DNA from: Methanobacteriaceae archaeon
GTDB lineage: Archaea > Methanobacteriota > Methanobacteria > Methanobacteriales > Methanobacteriaceae
NCBI GenBank assembly: GCA_029219465.1
Contig: JAQXTL010000006.1
Location: 1 to 64,000 of the forward strand
Length of the DNA: 64,000 bases
Reading direction: 5' to 3'
Shown here: positions 10,018 through 19,918 of the stretch, in pieces
Numbering within the stretch: position 1 is the first letter of the stretch
How the letters are laid out: each line of letters begins with the position of its first letter
The notes under the pieces: model-generated
What the model was told of the DNA's origin: nothing
Seen by the model: the letters and a program-made list of their open reading frames with translations, nothing else
Databases searched by the model: none
Made by a program: the position numbers and the translations under genes

Positions 10018-11634
10018 CTATTTTTTAAGTTCGTCAGGATTTTTGAATAATTCAAAATCCTGAACATATTCTTTTCCAGTAATCATTGCAATTTCTGCTT
10101 TTTGCAATTCGGAACCTAAATATGCAGCGTGTTCCATTCTTGTAACTAATTCTTTTTCAATGATTTCTTCATAGATTTCTTTAGCAGAATGTCCAACAAT
10201 TACAAAGTCAGGTTCATTTTTCTTAAAATGAGTAGCAGTAATTCTGCTGTCCTTTACAGTAGTTGCATAGTCAACATGAATTTTAAAACTGCCTGCTTTA
10301 TCTCTTATGAATTTCATTGGTTTTTTCTGGCGAATTTCAGGAACTCCATCTCTTTCGTTTACTATGATATCATTTCTTTTATGTTTATCTTTAAATTCAA
10401 CCAAATTGATTCCTAAATCTTTTGGAATGGATTTTCTGTGTTTTGCAAGAAACATCATTTTAGATGCAGTAGCTAATTCACGAACACTACCACGTGTTTT
10501 TCCACTTTCTTCAGGAGTAAATAATATACTTACTCCAAGTTCCATACCAATACCTGCCAATAAAACATTGACTCCCCCTGAATCTGCATCCATTAGCTCG
10601 GTAACATTTCCAACACCGAAAAACATTGGTGCAGGGTTTGTTTTGTGAAATTCATTACATGCGATTATTGACTCTACAATACTTGCACTGTTAACAGGAT
10701 CTAAAATTAAATCTGCAACGTATTTTACTCCTTCAGTGTCTTTTATTAACTGATGCATTGCTTCAACACGTTCACTTGGAGATTTTGGAGATTTACCTTG
10801 AGAAAAGTTTGTTGGAAGTAAAACTGCAGGAATCTGTTTTTCTTTTAATACTTCTTTAACTTCACTGTTGTTTCCTAAATCAAGACTTAATACAAAATCA
10901 ATTCCATTTTCTGCAGCTGTTTTAATCTCATTTGGATTTAATGTATCAATGCTTAATGGTCTATCGCCCACAATAGGACGTAATGTTTCAATTAACTCAG
11001 GAATTTTATCTGAAAAATCTTCACCAGCAGCCATTCCTATATCAATCATATCTGCTCCAGAATCAACGAAATACTGACATTTGTTTATTAATGCTTCTTT
11101 TGATAAGAATGGTGCATTAGCTATTTCAGCAAGTACTCTCATTGGGAAGTCTTCACCAACCGGAAGATTTCTAATTAGGATATTATTTGGTTTTTCAAGA
11201 AGTTTTTCAATAGTCTCAGTGTCATTTTCAAAATCTTCAATGAATTTTAAAGCCTGTTTTCTTTTTTCTTCATTAATCAGTTTATCTGCAGGGGTGGTTT
11301 GTGACAATTCAATTTTTTCAATTAAGTCTAAAACCATTGCCAAGTCTGCACCGTCAGTGGATCCTTTAAATGTTGGAATTCCAAGTTCTTTTGTAATTTC
11401 TTTTGTTCCTTTTTTAATTAAACCTGGAACTAAAATCATATCAATTTCATCCATTTGGTCTGCAAAACATTTCTTAACTTCATTAATAATTAATCTTGGA
11501 GTTAAAAATGCTGCAACCTGAGTATTGTCAACAATATGTACAATGATATCTTCTTTTGAGTTTGAAACAACATCTTTTATTAAAGGATATGCCAACTCTC
11601 CTGTGATAATTAAAACTTTCATAATACCTTCCAA
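10018..11634 (-). CDS. Dihydropteroate synthase-related protein
   Basis: A 538-residue protein. The first ~150 residues form a separate N-terminal domain, and residues about 170-400 carry the TIM-barrel pattern of pterin-binding enzymes (a [16 protein letters not shown] strand, then PLSIDT and LILDPV). This is the archaeal DHPS-like family, usually linked to methanopterin synthesis; true folate is not made in these archaea. The exact reaction is unsettled. The C-terminal ~130 residues are an additional domain. Translation starts at ATG 11634 or at the internal ATG five codons later. Confidence 0.75.
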   Translation of the reverse strand: MEGIMKVLIITGELAYPLIKDVVSNSKEDIIVHIVDNTQVAAFLTPRLIINEVKKCFADQMDEIDMILVPGLIKKGTKEITKELGIPTFKGSTDGADLAMVLDLIEKIELSQTTPADKLINEEKRKQALKFIEDFENDTETIEKLLEKPNNILIRNLPVGEDFPMRVLAEIANAPFLSKEALINKCQYFVDSGADMIDIGMAAGEDFSDKIPELIETLRPIVGDRPLSIDTLNPNEIKTAAENGIDFVLSLDLGNNSEVKEVLKEKQIPAVLLPTNFSQGKSPKSPSERVEAMHQLIKDTEGVKYVADLILDPVNSASIVESIIACNEFHKTNPAPMFFGVGNVTELMDADSGGVNVLLAGIGMELGVSILFTPEESGKTRGSVRELATASKMMFLAKHRKSIPKDLGINLVEFKDKHKRNDIIVNERDGVPEIRQKKPMKFIRDKAGSFKIHVDYATTVKDSRITATHFKKNEPDFVIVGHSAKEIYEEIIEKELVTRMEHAAYLGSELQKAEIAMITGKEYVQDFELFKNPDELKK

Positions 11635-11739
11635 TGAGATTTTTCTAATTATATTATATGACTAAACATTATTATTAAATTCTTTTAAAATTTTGAAATT
11701 TTCACAATAAAAATCAGAGTATAAAAAGTAACATAAACC

Positions 11740-11747
11740 TTTATATA
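11740..11747 (+). promoter_or_regulatory. por operon promoter (box A)
   Basis: TTTATATA lies about 52 nt before the porC start. This predicts a start near 11770 and a short leader ending in the ATGGAGG ribosome binding site. Confidence 0.6.
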
Positions 11748-11798
11748 TTTTGGAATTTATAATGATTATACATGATAAATATATGGAGGAAAAATTAA

Positions 11799-12320
11799 AT
11801 GATTGAAATTCGTTTTCATGGAAGAGGAGGACAAGGAGCTGTAACCGCTGCTGAGATTTTAGCTAAAGCAGCTTTCAAAGACGGCAAATATTCTCAAGCT
11901 TTTCCATTCTTTGGAGTAGAACGTAGAGGAGCTCCAGTTATGGCGTTCACCAGAATTGATGACAAGCCAATTGATTTGAGATACCAAATCTACAATCCGG
12001 ACTATGTATTAGTATTAGATGATGGATTATTAAACGTAGTGGATGTATTTTCAGGAATCAAAGACAATACTGAAGTTATTATCAACACCGAAACTTTTGA
12101 AGGTAGTGGAGAACATACCGTCCACAGTATTGATGCAACCGGAGTTGCATTAGACATGTTAGGACGTAACATTGTAAATACTATTATTTTAGGATATTTT
12201 GCTAAAAAAACCCAACTTGTAAGTATCGAATCATTACTTGAAGTAATTAGAGAAACATTCCCTGGAAAAGTTGGAGAACTAAATGTAGAAGCTACTAAAA
12301 AAGCTTATGAAATGGGATAG
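11799..12320 (+). CDS. porC: Pyruvate:ferredoxin oxidoreductase, gamma subunit
   Basis: A 173-residue subunit with the family N-terminus [18 protein letters not shown], the glycine-rich loop of gamma domains of 2-oxoacid oxidoreductases. It is the first gene of an operon in the order gamma-delta-alpha-beta followed by two ferredoxin-like genes, the order known from Methanobacteriales. The enzyme makes pyruvate from acetyl-CoA and CO2 with reduced ferredoxin, for carbon assimilation. GGAGG precedes the ATG. Confidence 0.95.
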
Positions 12321-12335
12321 AAAAGGGTGAAGAGA

Positions 12336-12578
12336 ATGGTAAGCATAGGATGCGTAATTAAAACACCAGGTAATAGTAGAATTAACAAAACTGGAAGTTG
12401 GAGAACTTTTAAACCAATTTTAGACAAAGAAAAATGTATTGACTGTAATAATTGTATTATCTTCTGTCCAGATTCCAGTGTAAACAAACAACATGACATA
12501 GATTATGATTACTGCAAAGGATGTGGAATTTGTGCATATGAATGTCCTTCCGATGCAATTGAAATGGTAAAAGAATAA
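12336..12578 (+). CDS. porD: Pyruvate:ferredoxin oxidoreductase, delta subunit (2[4Fe-4S])
   Basis: An 80-residue ferredoxin-type subunit with two clusters: [12 protein letters not shown] near residue 36 and [12 protein letters not shown] near 62, each CxxCxxCxxxCP. It carries electrons between the catalytic core and free ferredoxin. The start is placed at the ATG at 12336 because GGGTGA directly precedes it; the GTG at 12327 lies inside that site. It lies 15 nt behind porC. Confidence 0.95.
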   Translation: MVSIGCVIKTPGNSRINKTGSWRTFKPILDKEKCIDCNNCIIFCPDSSVNKQHDIDYDYCKGCGICAYECPSDAIEMVKE

Positions 12579-12591
12579 AGAGAGTGATTTA

Positions 12592-13737
12592 ATGATAAAA
12601 GAAGTAATGACCGCAAACAAAGCAGTTGCAGAAGCTGTAAGATTAGCTAAACCACAAGTTATTCCCGTTTATCCAATTACTCCACAAACTACAATTTCAG
12701 AATACTTAGCTCAATACGTTGCAGACGAAAAAATTGATGCTAAATATGTTAAAGTAGAATCAGAACACAGTGCAATAAGTGCTGCAGTTGGAGCTAGTGG
12801 TGCTGGAGTAAGAACCTTTACCGCAACATCCTCCCAAGGATTAATGTTAATGCACGAAATTTTATTCGCAGCAGCAGGTATGAGAACTCCTATTGTTTTA
12901 GCAGATGCAAACAGAGCAATTTCTGCACCCTTAAACATTTGGAACGACCAACAAGACTCCATTGCACAAAGAGATGCTGGATGGTTACAAATTTATGTTG
13001 AAAATGCACAAGAAGCATTAGATACTACTTTAATGGCATATAAAATTTCAGAAAACCCAGATGTATTACTTCCATCAATGGTATGTTTAGACGGATTTAT
13101 TTTAACTCACACTGTAGAACCTGTTGAAATTCCAGATCAAGAAAGTGTAGATAAATTCTTACCTCCATATGTTCCTAAACATGCATATCTTGATCCAAAT
13201 GACCCAATGTCCATTGGTAACTTTGCAGATACTCACTACTATACAGAAGCAAGACATGATATGGAAGTTGCAATGACCAAATCCATTGGAGTTATTGAAG
13301 AAACCTGTAAAGAATTTGCTGAAATCTTTGGAAGAGAATATGGTCTTGTTGAACCATACAAAACCGAAGATGCAGATATTGTTATTGTTGCAATGGGTTC
13401 ACTTTGTAGTACCATTAGAGTTGTAGTAGACCAATTAAGAGAAAAAGGAGAAAAAGTAGGTTTACTTAAAATTAGAGCATACAGACCATTCCCTGTTGAA
13501 GCAATCAAAGACGCAGTTAAAAACTGTCAAAAAATTGCTGTTATTGATAAAAACTTCACCTTCGGAATTGGTGGAGCATTATATGCTGATATGAAAGTTA
13601 AAATTGATAAAGAAATCTATGGATTTGTTGCAGGTTTAGGTGGAAGAGACATTATACCTGAATACATTGTTGAAGCTTATGAAAAAACAAAAGTACCTGA
13701 ACAAGAAGTTACATGGATTGGACTTAAGGAGGAATAG
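12592..13737 (+). CDS. porA: Pyruvate:ferredoxin oxidoreductase, alpha subunit
   Basis: A 381-residue alpha subunit. The conserved segment [15 protein letters not shown] near residue 25 and [17 protein letters not shown] near 57 belong to the pyrimidine-binding domain of 2-oxoacid oxidoreductases, and the C-terminal third is the transketolase-C-like domain ([13 protein letters not shown]). The acetyl-CoA/pyruvate specificity comes from context with porB and the delta gene. A GTGAT ribosome binding site precedes ATG, 13 nt after porD. Confidence 0.95.
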   Translation: MIKEVMTANKAVAEAVRLAKPQVIPVYPITPQTTISEYLAQYVADEKIDAKYVKVESEHSAISAAVGASGAGVRTFTATSSQGLMLMHEILFAAAGMRTPIVLADANRAISAPLNIWNDQQDSIAQRDAGWLQIYVENAQEALDTTLMAYKISENPDVLLPSMVCLDGFILTHTVEPVEIPDQESVDKFLPPYVPKHAYLDPNDPMSIGNFADTHYYTEARHDMEVAMTKSIGVIEETCKEFAEIFGREYGLVEPYKTEDADIVIVAMGSLCSTIRVVVDQLREKGEKVGLLKIRAYRPFPVEAIKDAVKNCQKIAVIDKNFTFGIGGALYADMKVKIDKEIYGFVAGLGGRDIIPEYIVEAYEKTKVPEQEVTWIGLKEE

Positions 13738-13739
13738 AT

Positions 13740-14606
13740 ATGGATATACCTGATAAAGATTTATTAGCACCAGGACACAGAGGTTGTGCTGGTTGTGGAG
13801 CATCAATTGCTGTGAAATTAGCTCTTAACGCATTAGGCAAAAACACTGTAGCTATTTCTGCTACAGGTTGTCTTGAAGTAATGACTACCCCATACCCAGA
13901 AACTTCATGGGAAGTACCATTCATTCACGTTGCATTTGAAAACTCCGGATCAGTTGCATCTGGTGTAGAAAGTGCATTAAGAATCCAAGGAAAAGATGAT
14001 GTTAACGTTGTTGCTTTCGGTGGTGACGGAGGAACTGTAGATATTGGTTTACAATCCTTATCCGGAGCTATGGAAAGAGGCCACGACATGCTCTACATCT
14101 GTTACGATAACGAAGCATACATGAACACTGGTATCCAAAGAAGTGGAGCTACTCCATACGGAGCAAGTACAACTACTTCACCAAAAGGTATCGGAAGTTT
14201 CGGAGAAGACAAACCTAAGAAAAACATGCCAATGATTATGGCAGCTCATGGAATTCCATATGTAGCTACCGCATCTATTGCATATCCTGAAGACTACGTT
14301 AAAAAAGTTAAAAAAGCAGCTTCAATTAAAGGTCCTGCTTACATACACTTACAACAACCATGTACTACTGGTTGGGGATACCCATCTGAAAAAACCATTG
14401 AAATGGGTAGATTAGCAGTAGAAACCGGATCTTGGGTATTATATGAAATTGACCATGGAAACTTCGATATTACCTACAGACCAGATGAAAGAAAACCTGT
14501 TAAAGATTACTTATCTGTTCAAAAAAGATTCAAACACTTAGATGAAGAACACATTGAAAAAATCCAAAAATATGTTGATGCACAGTGTAAAGAATTAGGA
14601 TTATAG
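13740..14606 (+). CDS. porB: Pyruvate:ferredoxin oxidoreductase, beta subunit
   Basis: A 288-residue thiamine diphosphate-binding subunit. The N-terminus [15 protein letters not shown] has two of the cluster cysteines, and [13 protein letters not shown] near residue 99 with the later [11 protein letters not shown] form the GDG...N motif that binds Mg-thiamine diphosphate. It starts 2 nt after porA behind GGAGG. It completes the catalytic heterotetramer. Confidence 0.95.
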   Translation: MDIPDKDLLAPGHRGCAGCGASIAVKLALNALGKNTVAISATGCLEVMTTPYPETSWEVPFIHVAFENSGSVASGVESALRIQGKDDVNVVAFGGDGGTVDIGLQSLSGAMERGHDMLYICYDNEAYMNTGIQRSGATPYGASTTTSPKGIGSFGEDKPKKNMPMIMAAHGIPYVATASIAYPEDYVKKVKKAASIKGPAYIHLQQPCTTGWGYPSEKTIEMGRLAVETGSWVLYEIDHGNFDITYRPDERKPVKDYLSVQKRFKHLDEEHIEKIQKYVDAQCKELGL

Positions 14607-14617
14607 GAGGAATATCA

Positions 14618-15115
14618 ATGGAAAGTATTCTTGTAAATAGCAACTTATGTGACGGATGTATGAATTGTGAAAACATGTGTGCATCTGTACATAATGCTAG
14701 TAGGATAAAAATTATTGAACATGATTCTTCCTTTTACTCCATTGTATGTCAACATTGTGAAAGTGCACCATGTAAAAAAATCTGTCCAACCGAAGCTATT
14801 AGCGACGAAGGCGTTGATGGTGAAAAATGTATCGGTTGTGGATTATGTGTAATGGTTTGTCCATTTGGTGCAATGACTTTCCAATCTAAAGTCGCAGAAA
14901 AATGTGATCTCTGTGCAGACAGAGAAGAAGGTCCTGCTTGTATTAAAGCATGTACTAAAAGAGCTATCAGTGTTGCAGACCCTCAAAAAGTTAAAGCTAA
15001 AAACCAAGAAAAATTCTTGGCTAAACTTAGTGGAGTCTATGAACCTGAAAGCCAAAAAAGTGGATTTGTTCATGTTGTAACATGTCAAGCTAGAGTAAGC
15101 CACTTTTTAGAATAA
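14618..15115 (+). CDS. porE: Por-associated polyferredoxin subunit
   Basis: A 165-residue iron-sulfur protein with four cysteine groups: CDGCMNCENMC (residue 12), CQHCESAPCKKICP (44), CIGCGLCVMVCP (71) and CDLCADREEGPACIKAC (93). This is the HycB/FdhB-like four-cluster layout. In Methanobacteriales the two genes after porB are porE and porF, thought to link the enzyme to electron carriers. GGAGG precedes ATG, 11 nt after porB. Confidence 0.9.
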   Translation: MESILVNSNLCDGCMNCENMCASVHNASRIKIIEHDSSFYSIVCQHCESAPCKKICPTEAISDEGVDGEKCIGCGLCVMVCPFGAMTFQSKVAEKCDLCADREEGPACIKACTKRAISVADPQKVKAKNQEKFLAKLSGVYEPESQKSGFVHVVTCQARVSHFLE

Positions 15116-15123
15116 AAAGAATT

Positions 15124-15363
15124 ATGTATAACTTAGGAAATTGTACTGATTGTACAACATGTGGAAGTTGTCAACAAACACCAAATGTTGACACTCCAAT
15201 TTTATTTTGTATGCACTGTCAACCATCAGATGCGCCATGTTTAAAAGTTTGTAAGCAAAATGCAATTGAAATCATGGGCGGAGCCATAACCATTAATAGT
15301 AAAAACTGTACCCGATGCAGAGATTGTGTTAAAGTATGTCCTATCGGCATAATTAAAATTTAA
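15124..15363 (+). CDS. porF: Por-associated small ferredoxin-like subunit
   Basis: A 79-residue protein with cysteine groups CTDCTTCGSC near residue 7, CMHCQPSDAPCLKVC near 29 and CTRCRDCVKVCP near 61. It is the last gene of the por operon and probably works with PorE. The ATG follows only a weak ribosome binding site (AAAGAA), 8 nt after porE, so translation may be coupled. Confidence 0.88.
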   Translation: MYNLGNCTDCTTCGSCQQTPNVDTPILFCMHCQPSDAPCLKVCKQNAIEIMGGAITINSKNCTRCRDCVKVCPIGIIKI

Positions 15364-15413
15364 ATATCTTAAAATCAAAAAATAAGATTAATTAAATTTT
15401 ATAGGGTTTTATT

Positions 15414-16256
15414 TTGATTACTAAAGATACTATTAAAGAAACCGTTTATGAACTTTACAAAAAAGCAGCAATTGTTTTAGGTGATGACGTAAGAAAATCA
15501 CTTGAAGATGCTCTCAAAAATGAAGAACATGACCTTGCAAAGTTAAATATTGAAGCAATATTGAAAAATATTAAACTTGCAGAAGAAAAGCAAATTCCAA
15601 TGTGTCAAGATACTGGATTACCTGTTGTTTTTGTTAAATTAGGAAATGTTGAAGTTGAAAATTTACGTGAAGGTATTGAAGAAGGGATTAAAAAAGCAAC
15701 AAAAGAAATCCCAATTAGACCTAACATCGTTGATCCTTTAACAAGAGAAAATACTAATGTTAATGTTGGAGACTTCATTCCTCCAATCGATATAGAATTA
15801 GTAGATGAAGATTATCTTGAAATTACAATAATGCCAAAAGGATTTGGTTCTGAAAACAATAACGCTTTGAAAATGGCACTTCCAGCTGACGGAATTGAAG
15901 GAGTCAAAGAATTTGTAGTAGAATCAGTTCTCAAAGCAAAAGGAAAACCATGTCCTCCAACCGTTGTTGGTGTTGGAATTGGTGGAACATCCGATTTATG
16001 TTTAAAACTTGGTAAAAAAGCTTTACTTGGTGAAGTAGGTAAAAGAAATCCTGACCCACAAATAGCTAAACTTGAAGAAGAAATTTTAGCAGAAATCAAT
16101 AATTCAGGAATCGGACCAATGGGTCTTGGTGGAAAAACAACATGTCTTGATGTTAAAATCTTAAAAGCACATACCCACACTGCAGGATTACCTGTTGGTG
16201 TTTGTATCCAATGTTGGGCAGATAGACATGCAACAACAAAAATATATGATAATTAG
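15414..16256 (+). CDS. Fumarate hydratase class I, alpha subunit
   Basis: A 280-residue N-terminal half of the iron-sulfur fumarase. Conserved cysteines appear in MCQDTGLP near residue 63, in [10 protein letters not shown] near 190 and in the C-terminal [11 protein letters not shown], matching the three cluster ligands of class I fumarases. It interconverts fumarate and malate in the reductive branch of carbon assimilation. The start is TTG. The beta subunit is not in the window. Its place just after por suggests coordinated assimilation genes. Confidence 0.9.
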   Translation: MITKDTIKETVYELYKKAAIVLGDDVRKSLEDALKNEEHDLAKLNIEAILKNIKLAEEKQIPMCQDTGLPVVFVKLGNVEVENLREGIEEGIKKATKEIPIRPNIVDPLTRENTNVNVGDFIPPIDIELVDEDYLEITIMPKGFGSENNNALKMALPADGIEGVKEFVVESVLKAKGKPCPPTVVGVGIGGTSDLCLKLGKKALLGEVGKRNPDPQIAKLEEEILAEINNSGIGPMGLGGKTTCLDVKILKAHTHTAGLPVGVCIQCWADRHATTKIYDN

Positions 16257-16282
16257 ATTATTTTTAATCTAATTACTTTTTT
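16251..16282 (+). terminator. Hairpin terminator at end of fumarase alpha
   Basis: AATTAGATT (16251-16259) and AATCTAATT (16266-16274) form a 9-bp stem with a 6-nt loop, followed by AC and seven T. The stop codon TAG lies inside the left arm. The convergent PhoU gene ends here too, so the hairpin may serve both strands. Confidence 0.65.
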
Positions 16283-17166
16283 TAATATCTGAAAGTTCTC
16301 GGAGTAGTTGATCTTGGAATATTTTCATGAAACTCAATGGAAACATCCATCATTTCAACAGAAATATCTCCCATTCTTTCAAATGCTTTAATAACTCTAA
16401 ATAAATAAATAAAATAATTTGAACGCTCTTTTTCATCAAATGAACTTTCAGCCATTTGTTCTGCAATCAAATTAATAGCTTTAGTTTGAAGAATATGAAT
16501 TGATTCTTCTAACTTCATTAAATCATCTTTAAGCTCGGTTTTACCTTCAAGAAAAGAAGTAATAGCTAAACGAATCATTTTTCTAGCAATTTTATACATC
16601 TTTTTTAATTTCTTTAAAACATTTTCCTCAATTTTGTAGATGTCATTAATTACAAATTTAGCAATATGAGCACAATAATCTCCAATACGTTCTAAATCAT
16701 AGGCAATTTCATTGTAAAGCATTGGTTTAGATATTTCAGAATGTTTATTCATACTAACAATAGTCTCAACAGATGTTCTTATCTTTTCAACCATATTGTT
16801 AGTAGCAAAATCCATCTCAAGAGCTTTATTTGCCTTTTCGTTATCATATTCTAAAACTGCATCAAATGAAACCTCAATTTGAGAGTGAACATGCTTTGCC
16901 ATATTGTTAATCATATCATTGACAATAACATTTCCTTTGGTTTCATTAACATGATAGTCACTTAAAGACTCAGCAATACTTTCATAACTTTTTAAGTCAA
17001 TCATATATGCTCTTTTTACAGTTCCGTCCTTAACAAGAGGTTGTAGAAGTTGAGCAACATATCTGCGAGTTATACCCAACTTTAAAGCAATCTCATCTTG
17101 AGTTGCAGGATTTTCATATAAAATGAGATCCAAAATATCTTTCAATGTTTTATCTTTTTTACCCAT
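16282..17166 (-). CDS. PhoU-family regulator with N-terminal winged helix
   Basis: About 294 residues. The first ~65 (NPATQDEIALKLGITRRYVAQLLQPLV) form a helix-turn-helix DNA-binding domain, followed by two PhoU helical bundles (about 75-285) with the E/D-rich ERIGDYCAHIAKF and ERMGDISVEMMD metal-binding motifs. In bacteria PhoU relays phosphate transporter state; here the DNA-binding fusion suggests direct transcriptional control. The start is set at the ATG at 17166, which has GTGGT upstream; the ATG at 17187 has no such site and overlaps the upstream gene. No pst genes are adjacent. Confidence 0.8.
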   Translation of the reverse strand: MGKKDKTLKDILDLILYENPATQDEIALKLGITRRYVAQLLQPLVKDGTVKRAYMIDLKSYESIAESLSDYHVNETKGNVIVNDMINNMAKHVHSQIEVSFDAVLEYDNEKANKALEMDFATNNMVEKIRTSVETIVSMNKHSEISKPMLYNEIAYDLERIGDYCAHIAKFVINDIYKIEENVLKKLKKMYKIARKMIRLAITSFLEGKTELKDDLMKLEESIHILQTKAINLIAEQMAESSFDEKERSNYFIYLFRVIKAFERMGDISVEMMDVSIEFHENIPRSTTPRTFRY

Positions 17167-17173
17167 TATACCA

Positions 17174-18028
17174 CTATTTATACTCATCTAATAAATCATT
17201 AGATTCAAATTGAATATTTTCAGAGGATGTATTAATTCCAGTTTCTGGTTTAACCTCTTTTTTAATTGTTTTTTCATGATTAAGATTATGTTGTGATTTA
17301 TTGAAAGATTCTTTTAGACTTCTTCCTTTTTCAGCATAATCAAAATCTTTATGTATTTTAGAATGGCGCACTTTGTGAACCTTAGGAGTAGAGAAATTTT
17401 CCTCATTAATTTTATGATTAATTACATTTGGTGTATCATCAGAGTCTCTTGAGTGGATAAGAATACTCAATATTACCTCACATAATAATCCAAATGCAAC
17501 AATAGCTATAGGTAAATCAAAATATTGGAACACAGTACCATAAAGTTCTGTAATACTATTTCCCCAATCTACAAAACCACGTGCTAAAAAGATTAATCCA
17601 ACAAAAACAATAGTTGCTACACTTACTTTTTTAACAACGACTCTTTTTAATACAAATGAATATCCTGCCATAACCAATAATGCTAAACCTAAAATTCTGT
17701 AGAGGTTATTATTAACTGCATCTTGAATTGACAAGTACACATTAACAAAAGTATAAGGGATAGTACCTTGTTCAGCCAATAGTGCTAAAATTAGAAGTAA
17801 TTGAATAATTGCAATAACAGCAATAGGGAATATATATGCAAGTTCCCATTCAAAACTTGAAGTAAAACTTTTATTTCCAATTGGTTTTTCTAAAGCTTCA
17901 GTTAACATATTATAAAGAACAGAAGAGATAACTGAACCTATAATTGTACCTGTAACACCCATAATAGAAGTTAAAACAGCAACGAGTGCAGAAATACAAC
18001 CTACCAATGCAAGTTTTTTATAGTTCAT
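17174..18028 (-). CDS. Membrane protein with long cytoplasmic tail
   Basis: A 284-residue protein with about five membrane helices in residues 5-205 (first helix LALVGCISALVAVLTSIMGV) and a charged hydrophilic tail from about 210 to the end. I do not recognise a family. It is immediately upstream of, and nearly abuts, the HTH-PhoU gene, so it may be its membrane partner or sensor. An AT-rich promoter region lies at 18029-18100. Confidence 0.6.
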   Translation of the reverse strand: MNYKKLALVGCISALVAVLTSIMGVTGTIIGSVISSVLYNMLTEALEKPIGNKSFTSSFEWELAYIFPIAVIAIIQLLLILALLAEQGTIPYTFVNVYLSIQDAVNNNLYRILGLALLVMAGYSFVLKRVVVKKVSVATIVFVGLIFLARGFVDWGNSITELYGTVFQYFDLPIAIVAFGLLCEVILSILIHSRDSDDTPNVINHKINEENFSTPKVHKVRHSKIHKDFDYAEKGRSLKESFNKSQHNLNHEKTIKKEVKPETGINTSSENIQFESNDLLDEYK

Positions 18029-18115
18029 TAATTCACCTTAAAAAAAATTTATTATTAAATAATAAAATAGTATAGTTAATACTATTTAATATTATTTATT
18101 TTAATAAATTTAAAC

Positions 18116-18132
18116 TTTAAGGAAACCTTAAA
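18116..18132 (-). terminator. Short hairpin at the end of hcgG
   Basis: TTTAAGG and CCTTAAA form a 7-bp stem with a 3-nt loop, and the hcgG stop codon TAA lies in the stem. No strong T-tract follows, so termination here is plausible but not certain. Confidence 0.45.
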
Positions 18133-19624
18133 CAATAGTTAAAGCATTAGGAACTTTCTTTAAAATATTATCTTTAACAGGAATCATTGTTGATGAAGCA
18201 ATTGAGAAATCTGCTTTATCTGCAGCAACTTTATCATCACTTTCAGGAATGATAGTAGCGTTCAATACATCTTGTAAATTATCAACAGTATTGTCCAATA
18301 CCCATTTGTCCACATCAGCAATAATAATTTCATCAACGTGTTTATCTAATTCTTTAGCCAGAACCCAGGAGATGAATCTTCCACCATGTAAAGAAATGGT
18401 GTTTCCATCAGCCATATTTACGATATCATCTAAGGTGTGTTTTAATTCAATGTTTTCATACATTCTTGAATTAACCAAAGTTGCCCAGTGAGCATCTCCA
18501 ACATGATATGAACCGATTTTGTTTGGATAAATATTATCTGGACCTGCAAGTTTAACAGCAGTAGCTATTGCAAGTAAATCGTGCTTTTGAGCTGGAAGAC
18601 CTCTGTTTGGGAATTCTTCGTTGATTATTTGAATTATTCTTGGAAGACCAAATTTTCCTCTTCTTGCAGTACCTGGTTCAAATCCACACATGTATCCATG
18701 GTGGTTTTTAGGAAAACCAGTGATGACCATGTTTAAACCAGATCTAAGACCTGCTCTTACTTCATTTTCATAAGCCCCATTGGTAGCTACAACTTTACCC
18801 GGAGATAAAATTCTTGCAGCAGCAATTGCTTTTGCAAATCCTTCTGTTGTATTTTCACATCTGTTGAATGGTCCTCCTTCGACTACAACAACATCAGCAC
18901 CAAGTTTGATTGATTTTTCAAAACCGGTAATTACTTCATCATAACCATCACCAACAAACATGATGGATTCTACACCTTTACCGTATTTTTTAGCCAAATC
19001 CGCAATGTCTTGTGCTTCGCTTAATGGTGCTGCATGAGCATCACCAGTTTGTTCTGATGAAACATTAACTGCAACAGATGAAGCTAATTTAACCCATTCT
19101 TCCTTATCGCCTTTTTGTTCTAATTCTTTATCAATTAATCTTTCATGGATTCTTCCACGAGGACATTCAGTAAATCCAGGACCTTTATTGTAACATTCCC
19201 CACCACACCCTGAGATGTTTTTTGGAAGCCTCATAGCACCATTTACACCAAAGTGATCCAAATCAAGAGGAACATCAACAATTTCGTGCACTTTTTTCAT
19301 TACGTCAAGCCCAGTCATTCCAAATTTTTCACCAATATCTGAAAATGCATAAGCACAAATGTGAATTGGAGCACCTATCATATCAGATAAGCGGCAGTTA
19401 CCTAATAAATCCATTAATTCTAAATCAGAAGCACAAGTACCTGCAACAACTTCTGTTAAATCACATCCTAATGGGAATCTTTTAAATTGCATTCCCAATT
19501 TCATGGTTTCTTCTAGTGAAAGTTCTGATATTGCATCAACAACAGAACCAACATCTTTTTTCATCTTTGATATTGCAATAGCAGCATCATCGTCATAAAC
19601 TGCCTTTTTAATTAAATCATACAC
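18128..19624 (-). CDS. hcgG: FeGP cofactor biosynthesis protein HcgG (HmdC-like)
   Basis: A 498-residue protein, divergent from hmd by 294 bp. A cysteine group, NISGCGGECYNKGPGFTEC (Cys140, 144, 154), could hold a metal or cluster, and residues about 215-240 (ESIMFVGDGYDEVITGF) look like a nucleotide-binding fold. Together with hcgA-F on the other side of hmd it completes the seven-gene hcg set, which is the main reason for the name; HcgG is the least understood member. The start is GTG at 19624 with GGAGG 8 nt upstream. Confidence 0.68.
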   Translation of the reverse strand: MYDLIKKAVYDDDAAIAISKMKKDVGSVVDAISELSLEETMKLGMQFKRFPLGCDLTEVVAGTCASDLELMDLLGNCRLSDMIGAPIHICAYAFSDIGEKFGMTGLDVMKKVHEIVDVPLDLDHFGVNGAMRLPKNISGCGGECYNKGPGFTECPRGRIHERLIDKELEQKGDKEEWVKLASSVAVNVSSEQTGDAHAAPLSEAQDIADLAKKYGKGVESIMFVGDGYDEVITGFEKSIKLGADVVVVEGGPFNRCENTTEGFAKAIAAARILSPGKVVATNGAYENEVRAGLRSGLNMVITGFPKNHHGYMCGFEPGTARRGKFGLPRIIQIINEEFPNRGLPAQKHDLLAIATAVKLAGPDNIYPNKIGSYHVGDAHWATLVNSRMYENIELKHTLDDIVNMADGNTISLHGGRFISWVLAKELDKHVDEIIIADVDKWVLDNTVDNLQDVLNATIIPESDDKVAADKADFSIASSTMIPVKDNILKKVPNALTIV

Positions 19625-19655
19625 GATGCATTCCTCCAGTTAACATAAATTTAGT

Positions 19656-19663
19656 ATATATAA
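19656..19663 (-). promoter_or_regulatory. hcgG promoter (box A)
   Basis: The minus strand reads TTATATATA around here, about 32 nt before the GTG start. The predicted start lies almost at the GGAGG site, so the hcgG leader would be very short, in contrast to hmd. Confidence 0.5.
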
Positions 19664-19691
19664 GTAACAAGTTTAATAAAAACTTTTTGTT

Positions 19692-19709
19692 TTGATTTTA
19701 CAAAATCAA
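19692..19709. promoter_or_regulatory. 18-bp palindrome between hcgG and hmd
   Basis: TTGATTTTACAAAATCAA consists of two 8-bp arms around a 2-bp centre. It lies between the two divergent promoters, 29-36 bp from the hcgG box and about 52 bp from the hmd box. It could be an operator controlling both directions; hmd-type genes are often induced when nickel is scarce. No regulator is visible nearby. Confidence 0.45.
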
Positions 19710-19760
19710 GAAAAAAATATATCGAATATAAATAAGTTGCATTACGACACGATATAAAAA

Positions 19761-19768
19761 TTTAAATA
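19761..19768 (+). promoter_or_regulatory. hmd promoter (box A)
   Basis: TTTAAATA is the best box on this strand. It predicts a start at about 19791-19793, giving a leader of about 126 nt before hmd. Confidence 0.5.
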
Positions 19769-19792
19769 GTATCAAAATTTTAAGTATAACTA

Positions 19793-19888
19793 TTACTACA
19801 TGTTTAACTACCAAAAAAAATGCATACTCTTTTTTTTAATAGCACTGTAGTAAGATTAAATGTATCTAATATATGTGTAACATATATT
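19793..19888 (+). promoter_or_regulatory. Foldable 5' leader of hmd
   Basis: TTACTACA at 19793-19800 pairs with TGTAGTAA at 19846-19853 (8 bp). A second perfect hairpin, AATATATG / CATATATT with loop TGTAA, lies at 19868-19888, just upstream of the AAAGGAG ribosome binding site. The first arm coincides with the predicted transcript start. Pairing was found by eye only. Confidence 0.4.
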
Positions 19889-19918
19889 GAATAAAAAAAT
19901 ATAAAAGGAGACTGAAAA

